Assembly: GCA_023228125.1 (NCBI GenBank)
Contig: JALOBT010000067.1
Span: 1-9,530 of the forward strand
Reading direction: 5' to 3'
Length of the DNA stretch: 9,530 bases
From: Candidatus Cloacimonadota bacterium
Lineage (GTDB): Bacteria; Cloacimonadota; Cloacimonadia; Cloacimonadales; Cloacimonadaceae
Shown: one piece after another, positions 1 through 4,640 of the stretch
Position numbering within the stretch: position 1 is the stretch's first letter
How the letters are laid out: each line of letters begins with the position of its first letter
Notes under the pieces: model-generated
What the model was told of the DNA's origin: nothing
Databases searched by the model: none
Seen by the model: only the letters and a program-made list of their open reading frames with translations
Translations under genes and position numbers: made by a program

Positions 1-1
1 G

Positions 2-1105
2 GAGACCCTCTCCACCTCAATCTTTTCTTCTGCCATTATATCGGTAATTTTAGGCACTGTCGGGATTATGTCGATCCCCTGGTTTTTGAAGATGGTAGGC
101 GCCAGCGGAATGACTATGGAGCATGCCACCAAATACATGCTGTATATTCTGATCGGCTCGCCTGTGGTGCTGCTAAAATTCACTTTGGTGCAATTGCTGC
201 GGGCAGAAGGAGCGGCCAAGGAAGCCATGATCGGCCTGTTTATCGGCACGGGCATGAATATCATCCTGGATCCGCTGTTTATCTTTGGCTTCAATATGGG
301 AGTCACCGGTGCGGCTGTGGCCACTGTCTTGGGCAATGGTGCGGGTATGCTGTATTATCTGCAATTTTATCTGCGCAAAAAGAGTCTGGTCCCGCTTACC
401 TTCAGGCATATGCACCTGCGTTGGACTTGCTACCGCGAGATTTTGCTGATCGGAATCCCAGCCTCGCTGTCTCAGGTAATGCTTTCTGTGGGCAATACCA
501 TCAGCTACCGGCTCGCTTCCACATATTCGGATATCCATGTAGCTTCTTTGGGAGTAGCTTCCCGGGTGTTTACCATCCCCATCTTCATCTTTATCGGAAT
601 CGCCATCGGCATTCAAGCGCTGGTGGGCTACAATTATGGTGCGCACAATTATCAGCGTATGAAGGAGACCATTCGCACCGCAGTGCTGATCTCGCTGAGC
701 TTCAGTGCAGTGCTCACTCTGATCTTTGCCCTCTTCCCCAGAGAGCTGATCATGATCTTTATCAAAGACGAAGAGATCGTGAGGCTCGGCACTTTGACCC
801 TGCAGGCCTACGTCTATGCCATCCCGATCGCGGCTGTGAGCATGATCATGATGAACAGCTTGCAAGCCATGGGCAAGGCCTTGCCGGCTTTGATCGTATC
901 CCTTTCCAGGCAGGGGATTATGTACATCCCGGCCATCCTGATTTTGAATAAAGCCTTCGGATTTGAAGGCCTGATCTTTGCCATGCCTCTGGCCGATACG
1001 CTCACCACCATCCTCAGCTCTACCATGCTGATCTTCATAGTACGCAGACTGAGGGAGCCCAAAGCACAAGAGATCTCAATAAGCACTCCCATTCCGGAGA
1101 CTTAA
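2..1105 (+). CDS. MATE family multidrug/Na+ (H+) antiporter, 5'-truncated by window edge
   Basis: This is an inner-membrane efflux transporter of the MATE superfamily, which exports cationic drugs or metabolites in exchange for Na+ or H+. The reading frame is open from base 2, so the gene starts outside the window; the ATG at 68 is internal. About 367 residues are visible, against roughly 450 for the family, so about the first quarter is missing. Family marks include LRAEG (about residues 66-70 of the fragment), NIILDPLFIFGF (86-97) followed by GxTGAAxATxxG, and in the second half GIQALVGYNYGA (203-214). These resemble the MepA/NorM-like branch. Hydrophobic segments alternate with short basic loops throughout. 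It ends with a polar tail rich in Ser, Pro and Glu and a TAA stop. No strong terminator follows. Family assignment is firm; substrate and coupling ion cannot be read. Confidence 0.93.
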   Translation, partial: ETLSTSIFSSAIISVILGTVGIMSIPWFLKMVGASGMTMEHATKYMLYILIGSPVVLLKFTLVQLLRAEGAAKEAMIGLFIGTGMNIILDPLFIFGFNMGVTGAAVATVLGNGAGMLYYLQFYLRKKSLVPLTFRHMHLRWTCYREILLIGIPASLSQVMLSVGNTISYRLASTYSDIHVASLGVASRVFTIPIFIFIGIAIGIQALVGYNYGAHNYQRMKETIRTAVLISLSFSAVLTLIFALFPRELIMIFIKDEEIVRLGTLTLQAYVYAIPIAAVSMIMMNSLQAMGKALPALIVSLSRQGIMYIPAILILNKAFGFEGLIFAMPLADTLTTILSSTMLIFIVRRLREPKAQEISISTPIPET

Positions 1106-1209
1106 GAATCTGATCAAGACCTATTCTGGTTTGAGATATAGTTAAAAAGCAGCGTTTACATGTGGATAGCGGCCCCCAGTGCGCCCTGTCCCCTGCTTTG
1201 CAGAAATTG

Positions 1210-1247
1210 GATAAAGGCCTCAAGTCTCTGACCCGGTGAGCCTTATC
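1210..1247 (+). other. Imperfect hairpin in the MATE-rocD gap
   Basis: The left arm 1210-1222 (GATAAAGGCCTCA) pairs with the right arm 1237-1247 (TGAGCCTTATC) over 11 base pairs if one A and one C are bulged out. The loop is 14 bases. No T-run follows on the plus strand, so it is a poor intrinsic terminator. It could be a leader or 3'-end structure, or chance. The rest of the gap (1106-1345) shows no gene. Confidence 0.3.
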
Positions 1248-1261
1248 AAATAATTAAAAGT

Positions 1262-1282
1262 GATAAATGTTTATCCTTGACG
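1262..1282 (+). promoter_or_regulatory. Possible rocD promoter/operator: palindrome next to a -35-like box
   Basis: A perfect 6-bp inverted repeat, GATAAA-TG-TTTATC (1262-1275), lies one base upstream of TTGACG (1277-1282), a near-consensus sigma-70 -35 box. The -10 region is weak; the best candidate is GATAGA near 1299-1304 with a 16-base spacer. The 15 bases before the ribosome site are AT-rich. If this is the promoter, the palindrome sits where a regulator could act. This is inferred from pattern alone. Confidence 0.3.
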
Positions 1283-1336
1283 TTTAAGCTGATTTTCAGA
1301 TAGAGGATTTAAGTAAAGAATAATAATAAAGAACAT

Positions 1337-1341
1337 GGAGG
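1337..1341 (+). promoter_or_regulatory. Ribosome binding site of rocD
   Basis: GGAGG lies four bases before the ATG at 1346, with a purine-rich surround. It is one of the strongest Shine-Dalgarno matches in the window. Confidence 0.8.
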
Positions 1342-1345
1342 AAAC

Positions 1346-2587
1346 ATGTCCGACAATCTTAAGTATGGAACCATTAGTTCCCGCGAAGCGATGGAACTGG
1401 AAGAAAAATATGGAGCTCATAACTATCATCCGCTGCCGGTAGTTCTGGCCAGAGGCGAAGGTGTATTTATGTGGGATCCGGAAGGAAACCGCTATTATGA
1501 TTTCCTTTCTGCCTACTCCGCTGTGAATCAGGGACACTGCCATCCCAAGATCATCAAAGCCCTTTGCGATCAGGCTCAAATCCTGACCCTGACCTCCCGC
1601 GCTTTTTTGAATAACAAACTCGGTGATTATGAGAAATTCATCACAGAATTCTTCGGCTATGACATGGTCTTGCCTATGAATAGCGGCGCCGAAGGTGTGG
1701 AAACTGCCATGAAGCTCGCCCGCAAATGGGCCTACAACGTCAAAGGCGTGGAGAACAACAACGCTATCCTCGTCTTTGCTGAAAACAACTTCCATGGCCG
1801 CACCATCACCATCGTATCTGCCTCTTCAGATCCAGATTCCTATGAAGGTTTTGGCCCCTTTACCCCCGGCATCGTGAGAGTGGCTTACAACGATCCCAAA
1901 GCCCTGAAAGACTATCTGGCAGAGCACGGCAAGAATGTGGCCGCTTTCATCGTGGAACCCATACAGGGTGAAGCAGGTGTATTTGTGCCCGATGAAGGCT
2001 ATCTCAAAGCCTGTTACGACATCTGTAAAGAACATAATGTACTCTTTGTGGCTGATGAAATCCAAACCGGTATCGCCCGCACCGGCAAACTTTTGGCCTG
2101 TGATTATGAAAACGTGCGTCCAGACATGCTGATCCTGGGTAAAGCCATCTCCGGTGGCGTATTGCCCGTATCCGCTGTATTGGCAGACCGCGAGATTATG
2201 TTGCAGATCAAGCCGGGTGAACATGGCTCCACCTTTGGAGGCTTCCCGCTGGCTTGCGCTGTGGCCAAAGCCGCTCTGGAAGTGGTGCGAGATGAGAAAC
2301 TCGCCGAACACGCCTTTGAGATGGGTAAGTATTTCCGCAAGGAATTGCGCGATTTCAATCATCCGATGATCACACTGGTGCGTGGCCGTGGCCTGCTCAA
2401 TGCCATCATAGTCGAGCCCAAAGACGGCATCGAAGCCTGGGACGTCTGTATGATGCTGAAAGAAAAGGGTCTGCTCTGCAAACCCACCCACCGTCACATC
2501 ATCCGTCTGGCTCCGCCCTTGGTGATCACCAAAGAACAGCTGGCCGAATGCGTGCAGATCATCAAAGATGTGTTTAGTACTCTGTAA
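1346..2587 (+). CDS. rocD: Ornithine aminotransferase (ornithine-oxo-acid transaminase)
   Basis: This PLP-dependent class-III aminotransferase moves the delta-amino group of L-ornithine to 2-oxoglutarate. The products are glutamate 5-semialdehyde (which cyclises to P5C, a proline and glutamate precursor) and glutamate, so it is a cytoplasmic link between arginine/ornithine and proline. The 413-residue length is normal for the family. The N-terminal YGAHNYHPLPVV and the SAYSAVNQGHCHPKI block are OAT-specific and argue against acetylornithine aminotransferase (ArgD). Residues matching the human enzyme are all present: Y27 (human Y55), Y57 (Y85), R152 (R180), E209 (E235), D237 (D263), PLP-lysine K266 (K292), T296 (T322) and R387 (R413). 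The start is set by a strong GGAGG (1337-1341) four bases before the ATG. A terminator-like hairpin follows 17 bases after the stop. Biosynthetic or catabolic direction cannot be decided here. Confidence 0.95.
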   Translation: MSDNLKYGTISSREAMELEEKYGAHNYHPLPVVLARGEGVFMWDPEGNRYYDFLSAYSAVNQGHCHPKIIKALCDQAQILTLTSRAFLNNKLGDYEKFITEFFGYDMVLPMNSGAEGVETAMKLARKWAYNVKGVENNNAILVFAENNFHGRTITIVSASSDPDSYEGFGPFTPGIVRVAYNDPKALKDYLAEHGKNVAAFIVEPIQGEAGVFVPDEGYLKACYDICKEHNVLFVADEIQTGIARTGKLLACDYENVRPDMLILGKAISGGVLPVSAVLADREIMLQIKPGEHGSTFGGFPLACAVAKAALEVVRDEKLAEHAFEMGKYFRKELRDFNHPMITLVRGRGLLNAIIVEPKDGIEAWDVCMMLKEKGLLCKPTHRHIIRLAPPLVITKEQLAECVQIIKDVFSTL

Positions 2588-2604
2588 ACGATAAAATAAT
2601 GAGA

Positions 2605-2634
2605 AGGGCGGGAGCAATCCCGCTCTCTTTTCTT
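2605..2634 (+). terminator. Intrinsic-terminator-like hairpin between rocD and era
   Basis: A 9-bp stem (2605-2613 with 2618-2626, one G-T wobble) is capped by a GCAA tetraloop of the GNRA type. The pyrimidine tail CTTTTCTT (2627-2634) follows. This has the layout of a rho-independent terminator 17 bases after the rocD stop. The tail ends exactly at the ATG at 2635, the more likely era start, so it may instead act as an attenuator or as a cap on era translation. The GGGAG inside the left arm and loop (2610-2614) is the only purine-rich SD-like stretch near the era start and would be hidden in the folded form. Confidence 0.6.
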
Positions 2635-3522
2635 ATGAAAGATTACGCAGATTTCAAAAGCGGCTTTGTTACCATCATTGGCCGTCCCAATACTGGAAAA
2701 TCCACTCTGATGAACCGCATTTTGGGCGAGAAACTCTCGATCACCTCGCCGAAACCGCAGACCACACGTTACGCCATCAAAGGCATCTGGAATACGGATA
2801 AGCAGCAGATCATCTTCATAGATACCCCCGGCTTTCTCACACCGCGCTATGAAATGCAGGAACGCATGTCCCGCATCATTCATGAGAGCTTCCGAGGGGT
2901 TGACCTGATCATCTTTATGACCCAGATTCAGAGCTTTCCTACGGATTACGACTTGCAGGTGCTGGATATGATCAAAAACGCCCGGATCCCGCTGCTGGCG
3001 GTATTCAATAAGATTGACCTGATGGATGATTACGATGAAGAAGCCCTGAAAGCACAGCTCCCTCCCGCAGTGGAGAAAAGCTTCTTTATCTCTGCCCAGA
3101 CCGGCGAACATTTACCGGAACTGATGGCCAGCATCCGGCACTATATGCCCTTTCACGAGCCTTATTACGAGGAAGACCAGCTCTCGGATCTGCCGATGCG
3201 CTTTTTTGCCAAAGAAGTGATCCGTGAAGCCATCTTTCACTTCTTTGAAGAAGAGATCCCCTACGCCACCGCTGTGCTGATCGAACGCTTCCACGAAGGG
3301 GAACATAAGATCGTGATCGATGCCGTGATCTGGATTGAGAAGAACAGCCAAAAACCCATCATCATCGGCAAAGGCGGCAGCAATCTCAAACGCATCCGCG
3401 AATATGCCGAAGCTCAGCTTAGTGACTTTATGCAAATGCCCGTGGATGTTCATCTCTTTGTGAAGCTCAATGAAAATTGGCGGAAAAAGCCCATGGCTTT
3501 GAGAGAATTGGGCTTTGAATGA
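2635..3522 (+). CDS. era: GTPase Era (16S rRNA / 30S assembly)
   Basis: Era is an essential GTPase that binds the 3' end of 16S rRNA and assists 30S maturation, acting in the cytoplasm and at the inner membrane. From this start the protein has 295 residues, normal for Era (about 300). The GTPase domain shows G1 GRPNTGKS (16-23), the switch-I region QTTR (42-45), G3 DTPG (63-66), G4 NKID (125-128) and G5 SAQTG (153-157). The C-terminal KH domain carries IIIGKGGSNLKRI (242-254) and ends in the usual ALRELGFE. An in-frame ATG at 2599 would add 12 residues (MRRAGAIPLSFL) encoded by the hairpin at 2605-2626. The 2635 start is preferred because other Era proteins begin about this far before the G1 loop. 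Neither start has a normal Shine-Dalgarno site, unlike the neighbours, so the start is less certain than the function. Confidence 0.95.
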   Translation: MKDYADFKSGFVTIIGRPNTGKSTLMNRILGEKLSITSPKPQTTRYAIKGIWNTDKQQIIFIDTPGFLTPRYEMQERMSRIIHESFRGVDLIIFMTQIQSFPTDYDLQVLDMIKNARIPLLAVFNKIDLMDDYDEEALKAQLPPAVEKSFFISAQTGEHLPELMASIRHYMPFHEPYYEEDQLSDLPMRFFAKEVIREAIFHFFEEEIPYATAVLIERFHEGEHKIVIDAVIWIEKNSQKPIIIGKGGSNLKRIREYAEAQLSDFMQMPVDVHLFVKLNENWRKKPMALRELGFE

Positions 3523-3613
3523 TGGGCTGATTGCCCAAAAAGATGTTCAGCCTGATCCTATAGAGTTTCTGCCCCCATACTAAAAAAGGGAAGAGCAGAC
3601 TGGCGCCGGCAGA

Positions 3614-3639
3614 CGGACTCGAAGTCCAATTGTGCGCTT
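3614..3639 (+). repeat. Direct repeat copy 1 with internal hairpin GGACT-CGA-AGTCC
   Basis: This is the first of two 26-base copies spaced 38 bases start to start. Bases 3615-3627 form a 5-bp stem with a CGA loop, followed by CAATTGTGCGCTT, which is identical in both copies. The copies differ at only two positions, and those positions pair with each other in the stem. Confidence 0.7.
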
Positions 3640-3651
3640 TCACCGGCGCTC

Positions 3652-3677
3652 CGAACTCGAAGTTCAATTGTGCGCTT
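3652..3677 (+). repeat. Direct repeat copy 2 with internal hairpin GAACT-CGA-AGTTC
   Basis: The second copy is identical to copy 1 over 24 of 26 bases. The differences are G to A in the left arm and C to T in the right arm (second pair of the stem, 3653-3665), so a G-C pair becomes an A-T pair and the hairpin is kept. Confidence 0.7.
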
Positions 3678-3771
3678 ACGCTACTCTTCCCAGAAATAAA
3701 GATAATCAAGCTTTGGCGGATGGCAAATAGAATTATTCAGAATGATGAAAAAAGTTTTTCGCAGGGATTTC

Positions 3772-3791
3772 CGCAGGAACGGCGTCCTGCG
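3772..3791. repeat. Palindromic hairpin CGCAGGA / TCCTGCG
   Basis: A perfect 7-bp stem (3772-3778 with 3785-3791) has an ACGGCG loop. A partial direct copy of its left arm, CGCAGG, stands just upstream at 3760-3765. No T-run follows. CGCTAC follows the palindrome (3790-3795) and also occurs at the right edge of the element above (3679-3684), which may point to one family of dispersed repeats. Confidence 0.45.
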
Positions 3792-3792
3792 C

Positions 3793-3827
3793 TACATTCT
3801 ACATTCTACATCATAAATTCTAAATTC
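3793..3827. repeat. Five tandem heptamers, consensus TAMATTC
   Basis: The units in order are TACATTC twice, TACATCA once and TAAATTC twice, uninterrupted over 35 bases. The array ends three bases before the terminator stem. Heptamer arrays of this kind usually arise by strand slippage and vary in copy number. Confidence 0.7.
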
Positions 3828-3829
3828 AA

Positions 3830-3865
3830 AATAAACCCCTCCAGCCACAGCCAGAGGGGTTTATT
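3830..3865. terminator. Bidirectional intrinsic terminator between era and nfu
   Basis: AATAAACCCCTC (3830-3841) and GAGGGGTTTATT (3854-3865) form a perfect 12-bp stem around a 12-base loop. The GC core is flanked by A-rich and T-rich arms, so the 3' side reads GGGGTTTATT on both strands. It lies 16 bases after the nfu stop codon on the minus strand and serves era from the other side. This is the clearest terminator in the window. Confidence 0.9.
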
Positions 3866-3881
3866 GATTTAGCTGTTTAGC

Positions 3882-4112
3882 TTATTTCACCGAGATTACT
3901 TCTACCACCTCGGGGATTTCTTCTTTTACTATTCTTTCGATTCCTGCTTTGAGGGTGAGAGTAGCCATAGGGCAGCCGTTGCAGGCACCTTTGAGGCGAA
4001 CTTCCACTACCTTATCTTCGCGGATTCGGACCAGTTCCACATCTCCGCCATCGGCTTGGATGGCAGGGCGGACTTTATCCAGCACGGCTTCGAGTTTGAT
4101 TTTGTCTATCAT
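3882..4112 (-). CDS. Nfu-type Fe-S cluster carrier (NifU C-terminal domain protein)
   Basis: This small cytoplasmic protein of the NifU C-terminal (Nfu) family binds a [4Fe-4S] cluster, usually between two subunits, and hands it to target enzymes. It has 76 residues from this start, the length of a stand-alone Nfu domain. The core features are VRPAIQADGGDVELV (about residues 14-28) and the cluster-binding CNGC motif (C44 and C47) in KGACNGCPMATLTLKAGIE. An ATG six bases upstream (4118) would add Met-Pro. The downstream ATG is preferred because AAAGGA lies seven bases before it, while the upstream one would leave a gap of one base. It is the last gene of the minus-strand operon, 15 bases after the DUF3332 lipoprotein stop, and is followed by the bidirectional terminator. 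Its placement after efflux genes is unusual; the client protein is unknown. Confidence 0.9.
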   Translation of the reverse strand: MIDKIKLEAVLDKVRPAIQADGGDVELVRIREDKVVEVRLKGACNGCPMATLTLKAGIERIVKEEIPEVVEVISVK

Positions 4113-4127
4113 GGGCATATCCTTTAT

Positions 4128-4640
4128 TTAGATTGCCTGATTTACCAAGGTGTAGGTTTTGCCTTTGGGGCTGTAGAATTCAGCTTTTTCAGCCAAAGTC
4201 TTGGCGATTTTGATCTCGCCTTCTGCACCCTGATAGTACCAGGTTTTTTCCAGAGGTTTGTAGCTCAGTTCCAGTTCATGGCCTGGATTTGCCAGGTCTT
4301 CTACGACCACCTGATTTTGACGGATGATGATTTTGAGGTCTTTACCATCTTGGGAGGCATATTTGATTATTTCTTCCTGCGGGCCCATGGCGATGGGGTT
4401 GCTACCAGTCCAGAATTCTACGGTATTGAAGATGACGACATCACCCCAACTGGCAAAGCCATAAACTGGCACAATATTCAGCACCCAGAACATAAGCTGG
4501 TTTTCCCACTTGCCTCCAAAGCTTTCATTGAAGTCATAAACTTTGCGGGTAGCGGCAAAATTGCCAAAGCAGCCACCCAATCCTACGGTCAACATTACCG
4601 CCACCAGGGCGATACTCACGAGCCTAATTGATCTGTTCAT
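4128..4640 (-). CDS. DUF3332-family lipoprotein
   Basis: This is a 170-residue predicted lipoprotein of unknown function. The N-terminus has an Arg/Lys-poor but positive n-region, a hydrophobic stretch (about 6-20) and the lipobox LGGC with lipidated C24. After it come FAATRKVYDFNESFGGKWENQLMFWVLNIVPVYG and FNTVEFWTGSNPI, which I recognise as the DUF3332 signature. A short hydrophobic segment (about 49-62) may bury in the membrane. The C-terminal half looks like small beta strands. AAGGAG lies about eight bases before the ATG and inside the end of the RND gene, whose last 17 bases overlap this gene, so translation is probably coupled to the pump. The position suggests an accessory envelope role, but that is only inference. 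Confidence 0.78.
   Translation of the reverse strand: MNRSIRLVSIALVAVMLTVGLGGCFGNFAATRKVYDFNESFGGKWENQLMFWVLNIVPVYGFASWGDVVIFNTVEFWTGSNPIAMGPQEEIIKYASQDGKDLKIIIRQNQVVVEDLANPGHELELSYKPLEKTWYYQGAEGEIKIAKTLAEKAEFYSPKGKTYTLVNQAI

Larger units (their letters stand above)
3588..3691. repeat. About 104-base structured element bounded by an 8-bp inverted repeat
   Basis: The outer arms GGGAAGAG (3588-3595) and CTCTTCCC (3684-3691) are perfect complements. Inside, GCGCCGG (3603-3609) pairs with CCGGCGC (3643-3649) and encloses the first repeat hairpin; the second hairpin (3653-3665) lies between that stem and the outer arm. Six A residues (3582-3587) flank it on the left, so on the minus strand the outer stem is followed by six T residues and could act as a back-up terminator for the efflux operon. 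The build resembles REP/BIME-type or miniature mobile elements, but no family is recognised. Confidence 0.5.
3523..3881. other. 359-base convergent intergenic region without a credible gene
   Basis: The era stop and the nfu stop face each other here. The region holds, in order: a short TGGGC/GCCCA stem just after era (3523-3537, no T-run); a folded element with two repeat hairpins (3588-3691); an AT-rich stretch; a 7-bp palindrome (3772-3791); five tandem heptamers (3793-3827); and a strong bidirectional terminator (3830-3865). An open frame at 3630-3872 on the plus strand runs through the repeats and the terminator, has no ribosome site and resembles nothing known, so it is not called. Confidence 0.8.

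Noticed and set aside
173..1069. 298-codon minus-strand frame opposite the MATE gene
   Set aside because: Composition is atypical (many His, Gln, Asp) and the plus strand carries clear MATE motifs.
1035..1223. 62-codon minus-strand frame at the MATE 3' end
   Set aside because: It has no family likeness and overlaps the MATE coding end and noncoding gap.
1106..1345. Riboswitch or structured leader before rocD
   Set aside because: Only one bulged stem and a tiny CTGC/GCAG hairpin were seen; no known riboswitch core could be recognised by eye.
2599..2634. ATG at 2599 as era start
   Set aside because: It would translate a terminator-like hairpin into 12 residues absent from usual Era proteins and has no Shine-Dalgarno site; it is kept as an alternative, not as the call.
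3614..3677. Possible CRISPR array
   Set aside because: There are only two repeats, the gap is 12 bases, and no cas genes are present.
3630..3872. 80-codon plus-strand frame in the intergenic region
   Set aside because: It runs through the repeat hairpins, the heptamers and the terminator, has no ribosome site and no recognisable domain.
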